This document shows, in pieces, positions 25,099-34,069 of a stretch of 64,000 nucleotides of DNA. How positions within the stretch are numbered: the stretch's first letter is position 1; each line of letters starts with the position of its first letter. The notes under the pieces were generated by a model. That model had not been told where the DNA came from. It did not search any database and worked only from the letters and a program-made list of their open reading frames with translations. The stretch is from NCBI RefSeq assembly GCF_019236175.1, contig NZ_JAFAJM010000024.1:62001-126000 (forward strand), given 5' to 3'. The translations under genes and the position numbers were made by a program. This DNA comes from Chryseobacterium sp. GTDB taxonomy: Bacteria > Bacteroidota > Bacteroidia > Flavobacteriales > Weeksellaceae.

Positions 25099-25863
25099 TT
25101 TTTCATATAAGTTATCCCCTCGTTTTAATATTAAAATTCCAATCATAATTATTATTAATCCCAGAGTAATATAAATCAGGTTATAAGAATTATTTTGCAT
25201 ACTTTTTTCTGCGTAATAATAATTGATGGCATAGATAACGAAATTAGCAATAGAATGGAAAAGAATAGAATATTCGATTCTTTGGGTTTTCTGAAAAATG
25301 ATTCCCAAAACTATTCCTAAAATGAAGATTTGAAAAGAGGAATTCAAATCTTTATGATACAACGTGAATAGAATACTTGCACTTATTAAAGCAAAGGCAT
25401 TAGAGTAACGTTTTACCAAATTCCCCTGAATAAATTTTCTGAAAAACAATTCTTCAACTACTGGAGCAATTATACAATCTTTTACCAACCTTAATCCTAA
25501 ATAAGAAAATGATATGTTTCTCCCATTTACATTATTCATTGTATTTGTTTTAAGTATAATGTCCAAGATATTATTAAAACCATATTGAAAAATAAAATCT
25601 CCCAAAATAAATAAAACAAATACAAGAGTAATAAAAAAATTGACTGGAACTTTCTTTAAAGAGATTTTTTCAGAAGAGAAAAATAATCTTTTTATTATAA
25701 GAAAAGAGCAAAATTGAGCTATTATATTAATAAATATTTGGTAAAAATGATATTGGTACTTGTTTAAGTTCAATAGTAGTTTTAAAATATCTAATACTGA
25801 ATAAGTAAAAGAACTCAAAAGTATAAATATCAGCGATATTATAATTGCTTTCCAAATAGTCAA
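25081..25863 (-). CDS. CPBP family intramembrane glutamic endopeptidase
   Basis: 260 aa, with about eight hydrophobic segments. The active-site motif EELFFRKF (EExxxR) lies near residue 140, followed by a second histidine in FTLYHKDLN and a third in FHSIANF, as in CAAX-protease/Rce1-like (Abi) proteins. These cut or modify membrane substrates such as bacteriocin precursors or prenylated peptides; the target is unknown. The coding sequence is far more AT-rich than its neighbours, and its 3' end runs 18 bases into rnpB, so it may be a later arrival. It ends three bases before the PPK2 gene start region. Confidence 0.88.
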   Translation of the reverse strand: MTIWKAIIISLIFILLSSFTYSVLDILKLLLNLNKYQYHFYQIFINIIAQFCSFLIIKRLFFSSEKISLKKVPVNFFITLVFVLFILGDFIFQYGFNNILDIILKTNTMNNVNGRNISFSYLGLRLVKDCIIAPVVEELFFRKFIQGNLVKRYSNAFALISASILFTLYHKDLNSSFQIFILGIVLGIIFQKTQRIEYSILFHSIANFVIYAINYYYAEKSMQNNSYNLIYITLGLIIIMIGILILKRGDNLYEKSRENL

Positions 25864-25865
25864 TG

Positions 25866-26735
25866 TTATTCACTTTCAAGAGTATTTTTAGCATCAATAA
25901 GTCCCTGTTTTTCCTTTTCCGAGAGAACAGGATACTTAAGATTCATTTTTTCAAGAGTATCAATGATGATCTGAATAGCGGCTACCCTTGCAAACCATTT
26001 ATTGTCGGCGGGAAGAACATACCAGGGCGCATGATCTTTTGAGGTCTCATTGATTGCTGTTTCATAAGCCTCCATATACTGATCAAATAATGCTCTTTCC
26101 GGAAGGTCCCCGGCAGAGAATTTCCAGTTTTTTTCCTGCTCATTGATTCTGTCTAAAAGCCTTTTCTTTTGCTCATCTTTAGATACGTGTAAAAAAATTT
26201 TGATAATAGTGGTTCCGTTTTGAGCAAGATGTTTTTCAAAATTACGGATGCTTTCATATCTGTTTTCCCAGAATGTGTTGTTAAAATCTTTTACTGAAGA
26301 CCAGGTTTTTTCATTCAGATTATATTCAGGGTGAACTTTACAGACGAGTACATTTTCGTAATGGGAGCGGTTAAAAATCCCGATCATCCCTTTTTGAGGT
26401 AAAGCCACATAATGTCGCCATAGAAAATCATGGGAATATTCTTTAGAGCTTGGGGTTTTAAAGCTGGTTACATTACAGCCCTGTGGATTTACACCTCCGA
26501 AAACATGTTCTATCATACTGTCTTTTCCTGCTGCGTCCATCGCCTGCAATACAACCAAAAGAGACTGGCTTCCGTCTGCGTAGAGCTTTTCCTGTAATTC
26601 ACGAAGTTTTTCCTTTTCCTGAATAAGCATTTGAGCTCCATCGTCTTTGGTGAGTTTTCCTTTATAAGAAGTGGATGTTTTTTTGATTGAAAATTTTCCG
26701 GTTATTTTAAAATCGTCTGAGAAATTGGTGTCCAT
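25866..26735 (-). CDS. Polyphosphate kinase 2 family protein
   Basis: 289 aa. Walker A is AMDAAGKDS (K71, ~66-73), then NPQGCNVTSFKTPSSKE, the lid-like NRSHYENVLVCKVHPE, and FLHVSKDEQKKRLLDR with the arginine lid of the PPK2 fold. Single-domain PPK2 enzymes of this length phosphorylate nucleoside mono- or diphosphates using polyphosphate. The class (AMP- or ADP-directed) is set by a few residues I cannot judge safely. Cytosolic; the CPBP gene lies three bases downstream. Confidence 0.9.
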   Translation of the reverse strand: MDTNFSDDFKITGKFSIKKTSTSYKGKLTKDDGAQMLIQEKEKLRELQEKLYADGSQSLLVVLQAMDAAGKDSMIEHVFGGVNPQGCNVTSFKTPSSKEYSHDFLWRHYVALPQKGMIGIFNRSHYENVLVCKVHPEYNLNEKTWSSVKDFNNTFWENRYESIRNFEKHLAQNGTTIIKIFLHVSKDEQKKRLLDRINEQEKNWKFSAGDLPERALFDQYMEAYETAINETSKDHAPWYVLPADNKWFARVAAIQIIIDTLEKMNLKYPVLSEKEKQGLIDAKNTLESE

Positions 26736-26849
26736 ATGTTTTTTTTAAGATTAAAAAATTAAAAGATTCTGACTGTCATTTCAGATGTTGACATAAAGTC
26801 TCTGATATCTAATTTCCAGCCGTTAATCTCTATGCTTACATAAATGTAA

Positions 26850-26884
26850 TAAAAAAACCGCCTCCAGGGAGACGGTTTTTTTAT
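26850..26884 (-). terminator. Intrinsic terminator after the DUF1573 gene
   Basis: On the minus strand, ACCGTCTCC and GGAGGCGGT pair (one G-U) and are followed by a T run; it lies 16 bases after the stop at 26900. Confidence 0.8.
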
Positions 26885-26899
26885 TTTTTTAAGTAGAGC

Positions 26900-27364
26900 T
26901 TACTTCACAGCAGCCTTTTTAGCAACTTTTGCAGCTTTTTTCTCAGCTTTTGCAGCTTCTTTCTGCTCAGCAGGAGTCAATACTTTTGGCTCAGGAGCAT
27001 TAGCATCTACATTACCTTTAATGTAAATTACGCTTCTGCTGTTGGCAGGGTCATTAGAAAAAACCTCAATCATTTTGTTGAACCCTCCGTTAAGAGCGGT
27101 GTTGTATCCAACTTTGATTTTAGCAGATTTTCCCGGCATGATCGGATCCTGGCTGAATTCCGGAGTGGTACATCCGCAAGAAGGCTTTACGTTTGAAATG
27201 ATCAAAGGTTTGTCACCTGTGTTTGTTACTGTAAAGAACCTTGTACCATCAGCATTTGGTTTAATAGTACCATAGTCAAAAGTAGTTTTATCAAACGTAA
27301 TAGTTTGTGCAGATGCAAGAGCAAATGTTCCGAATAATGCAATTCCTGCGATTAATTTCTTCAT
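26900..27364 (-). CDS. DUF1573 domain-containing exported protein
   Basis: 154 aa from the ATG at 27364; the longer frame from 27409 lies over the promoter. A signal peptide (KKLIAGIALFGTFALASAQ) precedes one DUF1573 Ig-like domain (~22-120): FDYGTIKPNADGTRFFTVTN and then SCGCTTPEF with the conserved Cys-Gly-Cys-Thr. The last ~25 residues are Lys/Ala-rich, suggesting contact with acidic surfaces. The family is abundant in Bacteroidota envelopes; function is not established. It is divergent from valS, and each has its own -7 element. Confidence 0.88.
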   Translation of the reverse strand: MKKLIAGIALFGTFALASAQTITFDKTTFDYGTIKPNADGTRFFTVTNTGDKPLIISNVKPSCGCTTPEFSQDPIMPGKSAKIKVGYNTALNGGFNKMIEVFSNDPANSRSVIYIKGNVDANAPEPKVLTPAEQKEAAKAEKKAAKVAKKAAVK

Positions 27365-27406
27365 ATTCTTGAATGTTAATATGTTTGTTAGATAAATTTT
27401 GTGAAA

Positions 27407-27414
27407 CAAAGTTA
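27407..27414 (-). promoter_or_regulatory. -7 promoter element of the DUF1573 gene
   Basis: TAACTTTG on the minus strand, 43 bases before the ATG at 27364. Confidence 0.55.
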
Positions 27415-27456
27415 AAAATTATTTTAATTCATGCTTAAAAATTTTTTTCTTTAGAC

Positions 27457-27464
27457 TATTTTTG
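27457..27464 (+). promoter_or_regulatory. -7 promoter element of valS
   Basis: TATTTTTG, 29 bases before the ATG at 27493. With the rnpB spacing the transcript starts near 27470, which rules out the upstream TTG at 27469 as start codon. Confidence 0.55.
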
Positions 27465-27492
27465 CAAATTGCAAGCCAAAGAAATAGAATTT

Positions 27493-30108
27493 ATGCAGAT
27501 TTCAGAAAAGTACAATCCACAGGAAACAGAACAGAAATGGTACAATTACTGGTTGGAAAACAAATATTTCCACTCAGAGCCTAATGATAAACCACCATAT
27601 ACCGTGGTCATTCCTCCACCAAACGTTACGGGAATATTACACATGGGACATATGTTGAACAATACCATTCAGGATGTGCTGGTCCGTCGTGCAAGAATGC
27701 GCGGGTTTAACGCTTGTTGGATTCCGGGAACAGATCACGCTTCAATTGCTACCGAAGCTAAAGTTGTTGCTAAATTGAAGTCTGAAGGAATTAATAAGTC
27801 AGATATCACCCGTGAACAGTTCCTTGAACATGCCTGGGAGTGGACGAATAAGTACGGGGGAACAATTCTTGAACAGCTGAAAAAATTAGGATGTTCATGT
27901 GATTGGGACAGAACCCGCTTTACAATGGAAGACAAACTTTCACAACAGGTGATCAAAAGTTTTGTAGATCTTTATAACAAAGGATTAATCTACAGAGGGT
28001 ACAGAATGGTAAACTGGGATCCTGAAGCAAAGACCAATATTTCTGATGAAGAGGTAATCTTTAAAGAACAAAACGGAAAGCTTTATTTTCTTAAATATAA
28101 AATTGAAGGGTCAGAAGATTTCCTTTCAGTTGCTACCACACGTCCTGAAACGATTTTCGGAGATACTGCTGTATGTATCAATCCTAATGACGAAAGATAT
28201 GCGCATCTGAGAGGTAAAAATGTAATCGTTCCGATTGTAAACAGAGTAATTCCTATTATTGAAGATGAATATGTAGATATTGAATTCGGAACAGGAGCAT
28301 TGAAGATTACACCGGCTCACGATACGAATGATTATGAGATCGGACAGAAGCACCAGCTGAAAATGATTGATGCTCTGGATGATGACGGAAATCTAAACGA
28401 GCACGGTCTTCATTATGCAGGGCAAAACAGATTTGATGTAAGAAAACAGATTGCCAAAGAACTGGAAGAAAAAGATCTTTTGCTAAAAGCAGAGGATTAT
28501 GTTAATAAAGTAGGAACATCTGAAAGAACAGGTGCGGTTATTGAGCCTAAAGTTTCTGTACAGTGGTTTCTTAAAATGTCTGAAATTGCTAAGCCTGCTC
28601 TGGATGTAGTAATGGAAGATGAAGTAAAATTCTATCCTGAAAAATTCAAAAATACATACAAATACTGGATGGAAAACATCCGTGACTGGAATATTTCCCG
28701 TCAGCTTTGGTGGGGGCAGCAGATTCCTGCGTATTATTATGGTGAAGGAGAGAATGATTTTGTAGTGGCTGAAACCGGGGAAGAAGCATTAGAACTTGCG
28801 AAACAAAAAACCGGTAATCAAGCATTAACAGCTGATAATCTGAAGCAGGATGAAGATGCTCTTGATACCTGGTTCTCTTCATGGTTGTGGCCAATGTCAG
28901 TATTTGACGGATTACTTGATCCTGAAAATAAAGATATCAGTTATTATTATCCTACATCAGACCTGGTTACAGGTCCGGATATTATTTTCTTCTGGGTAGC
29001 CAGAATGATTATGGCAGGACTGGAATACCGAAAAGAAGTTCCGTTCAAGAATGTGTATTTTACCGGGATTGTAAGGGATAAGCAGAGAAGGAAGATGTCA
29101 AAATCTTTAGGAAATTCTCCTGATCCGCTGGAATTAATGGATAAATACGGTGCAGACGGTGTTCGTGTAGGAATTTTATTGAGCTCCGCAGCAGGAAACG
29201 ATCTTCTTTTTGATGAAGACTTAATGCTTCAGGGAAGAAACTTCATGACTAAGATCTGGAATGCTTTCCGTCTGATCAATATGTGGAATCATGAGGATAA
29301 AACAGCCAATGCAACGGAAACACAAACTATCGATTGGTTTGAAAATAAATTAAATAAAACAATTGCCGAGATCAATGACCAGTTTGAGAAATTCAGAATT
29401 TCCGACGCACTTCATCTGATTTATAAATTAATTTGGGATGATTTTTGCGGATGGTATCTTGAGGCCATTAAACCTAACTATGGAGAAGGAATCTCCAAGG
29501 AGGTATATCATAAAACAATATATTTCTTTGAAGAACTGATGAAGCTGCTTCATCCGTTCATGCCTTTCCTGACGGAAGAGTTGTGGCAGACGATCTCAGA
29601 AAGAAGTATTGAAGAGGCATTAGTGGTTGCCCAGCAGAAAGAAGCCGTAGCCTTTGATGAAGCAGTTATCAAAAATTTTGAAACTGCGGCAGAATTGATT
29701 TCGGGAGTTAGAAACTACCGTCAGACAAAAGGAATTTCACCGAGAGAGACAGCGGAAATATATACCAATGCTTCTGAATTTGCTAATGAAGCAGTGGTGA
29801 GAAAACTGGCGAATGTTTCTGAAATCCATTTCGGACAGAAAACAGATAAGCCAAGTTTCACATTCCTGGTAGGGGCTACAGAAGTTTCAATTCCTTTGAG
29901 CGAAAACCTGGATTTAGGAGAAGAAAAAGCTAAAACTGAAGAAGAATTAAAATACCTGAAAGGATTTCTGGTTTCAGTAGATAAAAAACTTTCCAACGAA
30001 AAGTTTGTGGCTAATGCAAAACCTGAGATTGTAGAGGTAGAGCGTAAGAAACAAAAAGATGCTCTTGACAAGATCGCTATTCTGGAAGAGAAGCTGAAAA
30101 GTTTATAA
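27493..30108 (+). CDS. valS: Valyl-tRNA synthetase
   Basis: 871 aa from the ATG at 27493. The class I signatures are HMGH in PPPNVTGILHMGHMLNN (~41-57) and KMSKS (~533) in RRKMSKSLGNSPDPL. Between them lies the CP1 editing domain, with TTRPETIFGDTAV and the GTGALKITPAHD motif. The end is a Val-RS type coiled coil (EEKAKTEEELKYLKGFLVSV onward). It charges tRNA-Val and edits Thr-tRNA-Val. Divergent from the DUF1573 gene. Confidence 0.96.
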   Translation: MQISEKYNPQETEQKWYNYWLENKYFHSEPNDKPPYTVVIPPPNVTGILHMGHMLNNTIQDVLVRRARMRGFNACWIPGTDHASIATEAKVVAKLKSEGINKSDITREQFLEHAWEWTNKYGGTILEQLKKLGCSCDWDRTRFTMEDKLSQQVIKSFVDLYNKGLIYRGYRMVNWDPEAKTNISDEEVIFKEQNGKLYFLKYKIEGSEDFLSVATTRPETIFGDTAVCINPNDERYAHLRGKNVIVPIVNRVIPIIEDEYVDIEFGTGALKITPAHDTNDYEIGQKHQLKMIDALDDDGNLNEHGLHYAGQNRFDVRKQIAKELEEKDLLLKAEDYVNKVGTSERTGAVIEPKVSVQWFLKMSEIAKPALDVVMEDEVKFYPEKFKNTYKYWMENIRDWNISRQLWWGQQIPAYYYGEGENDFVVAETGEEALELAKQKTGNQALTADNLKQDEDALDTWFSSWLWPMSVFDGLLDPENKDISYYYPTSDLVTGPDIIFFWVARMIMAGLEYRKEVPFKNVYFTGIVRDKQRRKMSKSLGNSPDPLELMDKYGADGVRVGILLSSAAGNDLLFDEDLMLQGRNFMTKIWNAFRLINMWNHEDKTANATETQTIDWFENKLNKTIAEINDQFEKFRISDALHLIYKLIWDDFCGWYLEAIKPNYGEGISKEVYHKTIYFFEELMKLLHPFMPFLTEELWQTISERSIEEALVVAQQKEAVAFDEAVIKNFETAAELISGVRNYRQTKGISPRETAEIYTNASEFANEAVVRKLANVSEIHFGQKTDKPSFTFLVGATEVSIPLSENLDLGEEKAKTEEELKYLKGFLVSVDKKLSNEKFVANAKPEIVEVERKKQKDALDKIAILEEKLKSL

Positions 30109-30119
30109 TTTAAAATACA

Positions 30120-30180
30120 GACAATTTAAATTGTCGGGAAATCAGGCTGGGTACAGATGAACACTTGTGCCCAGCCTTAT
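30120..30180 (+). terminator. Two inverted repeats after valS, second one a probable terminator
   Basis: GACAATTTAAATTGTC (30120-30135) is a perfect 16-bp palindrome. It is followed by an 11-bp stem, GGCTGGGTACA with TGTGCCCAGCC (30145-30176, one G-U), and only a short T-rich end. The second is a likely but imperfect intrinsic terminator; the first is unexplained. Confidence 0.5.
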
Positions 30181-30200
30181 GATTTAAAGAAAAAGAACAC

Positions 30201-30836
30201 ATGACACACATAGAAAACATACAAAAACTATTTTCAAAAGACTTTGTTGAAAGCCCTTTGCTGGAAAGTTTTGAAGTGGGGAAAATTTATCTTTCCAGTG
30301 GAAAACTGGTTGCCTGTGATCCTTTGATCACCAATGATATGCTTCCTTTTTCTACAGAATTTCCAAAAGGAGATTTCTCTGTTATATTGCACAAAGAAAG
30401 AGAAAGTAATTGTGTAGCCTACGCTGAAATTATATTTAGTAATGCTGAAATTACAGATTGGAAAATGGCTACCACAGCCGGACAGAATGTAAAAGATCTG
30501 GAAGAGGAGGAGGTATTCGGATATCCTGTAGAAAGCGGAATGGGATGTTTTATGGATGTAGACACTCAAAGCAGCCTGAATGAGCTGGAACAAACACTAT
30601 ATCAGAAGAAAGGAGATGACTTTATGGGGATTTATGAAGAATTCTTTCATGAGCATTTTTTCGATGAAAATGGGGCTATAGATCAATATGCCTTTTTAAA
30701 ACCGTCGGAAGAGCACCCTGGAACTATATTTGCTTTTGAAACCGGATATGGAGAAGGTTTTTATGCCAGTTATATAGGTTATGGTAAAGATAAGTCACCG
30801 GTAAAGATAATTACTGAATTTATTGAAATTAGTTAA
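30201..30836 (+). CDS. DUF4241 domain-containing protein
   Basis: 211 aa, soluble. FEVGKIYLSSGKLVACDPL near the start, the central ESGMGCFMD segment and the closing FETGYGEGFYASYIGYGKD match the DUF4241 family, whose members are often found near toxin/immunity or phage-type genes in other bacteria. Here the neighbours are valS and a sugar kinase, so there is no such context. Function unknown. Confidence 0.8.
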   Translation: MTHIENIQKLFSKDFVESPLLESFEVGKIYLSSGKLVACDPLITNDMLPFSTEFPKGDFSVILHKERESNCVAYAEIIFSNAEITDWKMATTAGQNVKDLEEEEVFGYPVESGMGCFMDVDTQSSLNELEQTLYQKKGDDFMGIYEEFFHEHFFDENGAIDQYAFLKPSEEHPGTIFAFETGYGEGFYASYIGYGKDKSPVKIITEFIEIS

Positions 30837-30847
30837 GTAAAATTAGT

Positions 30848-30855
30848 TATTTTTG
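30848..30855 (+). promoter_or_regulatory. -7 promoter element of the ribokinase-like gene
   Basis: TATTTTTG, 50 bases before the ATG at 30905. Confidence 0.45.
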
Positions 30856-30904
30856 AACCTGCAAAGTTCACCAGATATAAATGTTAAAACTAATATAAAG
30901 CACA

Positions 30905-31795
30905 ATGAAATTCTCCTCAGAACAACCTAAAATTATTGTTGTAGGAAGCTCATCAATAGATTTGGTTTTAGAAACCGAAAAACTTCCTCTGCCTAATGAA
31001 ACGGTTTTAGCCGTTAATTCAGACAGTTATTTTGGAGGTAAAGGTGCTAATCAGGCAGTAGGTACAGCAAGACTTGGAGCGAGTGTTTATTTCATAGGCT
31101 GTGTAGGAATGGATCCTTTGGGACAGCAGATTATGAGAAATCTTGTGGGAGAAGGAGTGAATGTAGGCTTTGTTCATGAAACAGATCAGGAGTCTACCGG
31201 AACGGCTTATGTAACCACAAGTAACGGAAATGCTGCCATTGTAGTCGTACCAGCTGCTAATAAATATTTAAATAAAGATCATATAGACGAAGCAGACCGG
31301 TATTTCAATACAGCAGACCTTATTCTTATTCAGCTTGAGGTTTCTATGGATGTGGTGGAGTATACGGTGAAAAAAGCCAAAAAGCATGGTAAAAAAGTAG
31401 GTTTATATGCTTCTCCTGCTATGCGAATCAGCGATGAAATTATTGAAAATGTTGATTTTATTATAGCCAAAAGCAGTGAGCTTTATATTATTTTTGGCGA
31501 AGAAAAGAGAGAAGATGTTCTTAAAAAATATTTCAATAAAGTTTTTGTAAGAGATGACACCAATTCCACCATTTATTTTGACGGTACTGAAATGAAGTAC
31601 TACAGAAATGATAGAGACAAAACAGTCTATAAAATGGGGATGGGTGATGCTTTTACTTCAGGTTTTGCTATTGCACTTTGCCATGGGAATACTATTGAAG
31701 ACTGTGTGAAATTCGGAAATGAAGTATCCTCAAGGGTTTCAGGAGGTAAGGGTTCACAGAACGGGCTGCCGAGAATGGCGGATTTTGTTTCTTAA
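30905..31795 (+). CDS. PfkB family carbohydrate kinase (ribokinase-like)
   Basis: 296 aa. The N-terminal sugar-binding motif FGGKGANQAVG (~41-51) and the C-terminal ATP/anion-hole motif GMGDAFTSGFA (~245-255, catalytic Asp) are in place. The second motif has GMGD instead of the usual GAGD. The protein phosphorylates a sugar or nucleoside with ATP; ribose is the closest match but unproven, since no ribose transport genes are near. A terminator follows at 31849. Confidence 0.88.
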   Translation: MKFSSEQPKIIVVGSSSIDLVLETEKLPLPNETVLAVNSDSYFGGKGANQAVGTARLGASVYFIGCVGMDPLGQQIMRNLVGEGVNVGFVHETDQESTGTAYVTTSNGNAAIVVVPAANKYLNKDHIDEADRYFNTADLILIQLEVSMDVVEYTVKKAKKHGKKVGLYASPAMRISDEIIENVDFIIAKSSELYIIFGEEKREDVLKKYFNKVFVRDDTNSTIYFDGTEMKYYRNDRDKTVYKMGMGDAFTSGFAIALCHGNTIEDCVKFGNEVSSRVSGGKGSQNGLPRMADFVS

Positions 31796-31848
31796 AACTA
31801 TTTACGGCATATCAAAAGTCTGAAACTTAACATAAAAATATAACGAAA

Positions 31849-31876
31849 ATGTCCACTTTTATAGTGGATTTTTTCT
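31849..31876 (+). terminator. Intrinsic terminator between the kinase and hydrolase genes
   Basis: TCCACT and AGTGGA (31852-31868) with a T run. It lies in frame with an upstream ATG of the next gene, which argues that the real start of that gene is the ATG at 31885. Confidence 0.75.
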
Positions 31877-31884
31877 TTTATCCT

Positions 31885-32730
31885 ATGGAAAAACTAATAC
31901 TTACTACTGAAGATCATGCCTCTTTAACAGCGCACCTTTTTCGCCCTGAGAAGAGTAACGGAAAATTATTACTCATTAATTCTGCAACAGGAGTAAAACA
32001 ACAGGTTTATTTTTCATTTGCTCAATATTTTTCAGAAAAAGGATTCACGGTCATTACTTATGATTATAGAGGAATAGGCCTCTCTAAGCCTAGGAGTATG
32101 AAAGGATTTAATGCTTCTATGAGACTTTGGGGAGCAAAAGATTATAAAGAACTGACCCGGTATATTAAGGTAAAATATTCCGAGTATAAAAAATATTGCC
32201 TGGGACATTCTGTAGGAGCCTTGATTTTGGGAATGAACAAAGATTCTGAAATGTTTGATGAATTCTTCTTTGTAGGAACCCAAAATGCTTTTGTGGGAAA
32301 TCTTAGGTGGAAAACTAAGATAGAAGCTTATCTGGGTTTCGGAATTGTTCAGCCTCTAACTACTTCGTTGCTGGGATACTTTCCGGCCCATTGGTTCGGA
32401 TTGGGAGAAAGTCTTCCAAAAAATTGTGCATATGACTGGAGAACCTTAATTTTAAACAGGAAATCTACCAACAGATTGTTGGAGAAAATTGATAATTATT
32501 CTAACAATTTAAAACAGAATGTATTGGTAATCCGTGCAGAAGATGATGTATGGCTGACTGAGAAAGGCGTATTAAGTCTTTTAAATACTACCTATCCTCA
32601 TCTCTGCCCGACATACAGGCTGGTGAAAACCTCCGAATCTGAGAAAAATGAAATAGGACATGTTAATTTTTTTAGAAGTTACAACAAAAAACTCTGGGAT
32701 ATTATTTTAAATGAACTGAAAGATAAATGA
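31885..32730 (+). CDS. Alpha/beta hydrolase
   Basis: 281 aa from the ATG at 31885; the first in-frame ATG at 31849 sits in a terminator hairpin. The nucleophile elbow GHSVG has Ser109; YDYRGIGLSKPR is the oxyanion/strand region and VIRAEDDVWLTEKG the acid loop, with a His in IGHVNFF near the end. It is an esterase or lipase-like enzyme of unknown substrate. Its TGA overlaps the ATG of the HD gene (ATGA), so the two are coupled. Confidence 0.85.
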   Translation: MEKLILTTEDHASLTAHLFRPEKSNGKLLLINSATGVKQQVYFSFAQYFSEKGFTVITYDYRGIGLSKPRSMKGFNASMRLWGAKDYKELTRYIKVKYSEYKKYCLGHSVGALILGMNKDSEMFDEFFFVGTQNAFVGNLRWKTKIEAYLGFGIVQPLTTSLLGYFPAHWFGLGESLPKNCAYDWRTLILNRKSTNRLLEKIDNYSNNLKQNVLVIRAEDDVWLTEKGVLSLLNTTYPHLCPTYRLVKTSESEKNEIGHVNFFRSYNKKLWDIILNELKDK

Positions 32731-33371
32731 AAAGTACGATTGACAACACCGTAGAATTTGTAAAAGAAAAACTGGAAGGAGCAGAAGCAGGCCATGATTG
32801 GTATCACATCGAAAGAGTCTGGAAACTGGCCGGAAAAATTGCAGAAACCGAAGAATGTAACCGTGAAGTTGTAGAACTGTCTGCGCTTCTTCACGATATT
32901 GCAGATCCTAAGTTTCATAATGGAGATGAAACCATAGCTCCGAAAATTTCGAGAGAATTTCTTGAAAAACAAAATGTTTCCCATGAAGTGATAGAGCAGG
33001 TCCTTTTTGTTATTGAAAATATTTCATTCAAAAACAGAAGCAATGCGCCTCAGAATCCTTCTGCTGAGCTCATGATTGTTCAGGATGCTGACCGTATTGA
33101 TGCCATTGGAGCGATCGGGATTGCCAGAACTTTCAATTTCGGAGGCTTTAAAAATAACCCGATGTATGATCCTGAAATCAAGCCTAATCTGGGCATGTCT
33201 AAAGAAGAATATAAAAAATCAAACGGAACTACTATCAATCATTTTTATGAGAAATTGCTGCTGCTGAAAGATTTAATGAACACAGAAAGCGGAAGAAAAC
33301 TGGCAGAAGAAAGACATGAGTATATGTTGAATTTTCTAGATCAGTTTTATAAAGAATGGAATGTAGACTAG
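32727..33371 (+). CDS. HD domain-containing phosphohydrolase
   Basis: 214 aa. Metal ligands read H27 (HDWYHIERVW), H56-D57 in LLHDIADP, and an aspartate in QDADRIDAIGAIG around 116-121. This matches the YpgQ/YedJ-type HD hydrolases that act on nucleotides or pyrophosphates. It overlaps the hydrolase gene by four bases, sharing its mRNA. Substrate unconfirmed. Confidence 0.9.
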   Translation: MKSTIDNTVEFVKEKLEGAEAGHDWYHIERVWKLAGKIAETEECNREVVELSALLHDIADPKFHNGDETIAPKISREFLEKQNVSHEVIEQVLFVIENISFKNRSNAPQNPSAELMIVQDADRIDAIGAIGIARTFNFGGFKNNPMYDPEIKPNLGMSKEEYKKSNGTTINHFYEKLLLLKDLMNTESGRKLAEERHEYMLNFLDQFYKEWNVD

Positions 33372-33397
33372 AATTCTCCTGAAAAATCTGAAATCTG

Positions 33398-33405
33398 TAT
33401 CTTTG
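33398..33405 (+). promoter_or_regulatory. -7 promoter element directly before the 33410 gene
   Basis: TATCTTTG, only four bases before the ATG at 33410. By the rnpB spacing, transcription starts at the start codon. Confidence 0.65.
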
Positions 33406-33409
33406 CAAT

Positions 33410-34003
33410 ATGGAATTTATCATTTTTGTTATCTTTTGGGGCTGTCTGTTTTCTTTGATTTTCTATAAGATTAAATCAGGAAAGATCGCAAAGTGGGCAA
33501 AACTGTTCCGGATTCTGACTGTCGTTTTTTCGATTTCTTTTTTTGCATACTGGTTTATCAAAAAAAGCGCTGTAGCGTTTGTTGATAACTCAGTGGGGCT
33601 TCAGGTTGTAAATAAACTTCCGCAAACCTTAGACTTCTATCTTGTTAAAGTAAATAAAGTAGAGTCTAATACGGCATTAATCCCCAAACACATCGGAAAA
33701 ATACGTCCCGATTATTACAGAGTTGAATATCTGAAGATGGATAAATCTGATGAATACTGGATTGTAGGATATTTAGGAAAAAAGAACCTGGTGTATTTTT
33801 CCCAGCATTCGGTTCCTAATAAAAATATAGATCAGATTGTTGAAGTACAGAATTATATCAATCAAAGTGTAAAGCTTTCTGATGCTGCCAAAAAACAGGT
33901 AGATGCCTATAATTATGAAAATACGAAGCTGGGTATCTGGATTACATTGGATTTTCTGCTTTTATTTCTTAATCTGGTATTACTCCTGAGAAAAAGTGAA
34001 TAG
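33410..34003 (+). CDS. Hypothetical membrane protein, 197 aa
   Basis: Membrane helices at ~2-19, ~29-48 and ~175-193 enclose a ~120-residue extracytoplasmic or cytoplasmic middle part (HIGKIRPDYYRVEYLKMDKS region). No family is recognised. It appears to be leaderless, since a perfect -7 element is four bases before the ATG. It ends at a large inverted repeat that forms a shared terminator. Confidence 0.65.
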   Translation: MEFIIFVIFWGCLFSLIFYKIKSGKIAKWAKLFRILTVVFSISFFAYWFIKKSAVAFVDNSVGLQVVNKLPQTLDFYLVKVNKVESNTALIPKHIGKIRPDYYRVEYLKMDKSDEYWIVGYLGKKNLVYFSQHSVPNKNIDQIVEVQNYINQSVKLSDAAKKQVDAYNYENTKLGIWITLDFLLLFLNLVLLLRKSE

Positions 34004-34008
34004 CAATG

Positions 34009-34055
34009 GTAATGAGTAATAGAGGTTATAAAAATGTATTACTCATTACTTTTAT
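34009..34055. terminator. Bidirectional terminator with 13-bp perfect stem
   Basis: GTAATGAGTAATA (34009-34021) and TATTACTCATTAC (34037-34049) with a 15-base loop, then TTTTATT. It serves the plus gene ending at 34003 and possibly the minus gene ending at 34070. Confidence 0.7.
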
Positions 34056-34069
34056 TCACTATTTGTTTA

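Noticed and set aside
27469..27492. TTG start for valS eight codons upstream
   Set aside because: It lies at the predicted transcription start given the TATTTTTG element; ATG 27493 gives the family's usual N-terminus.
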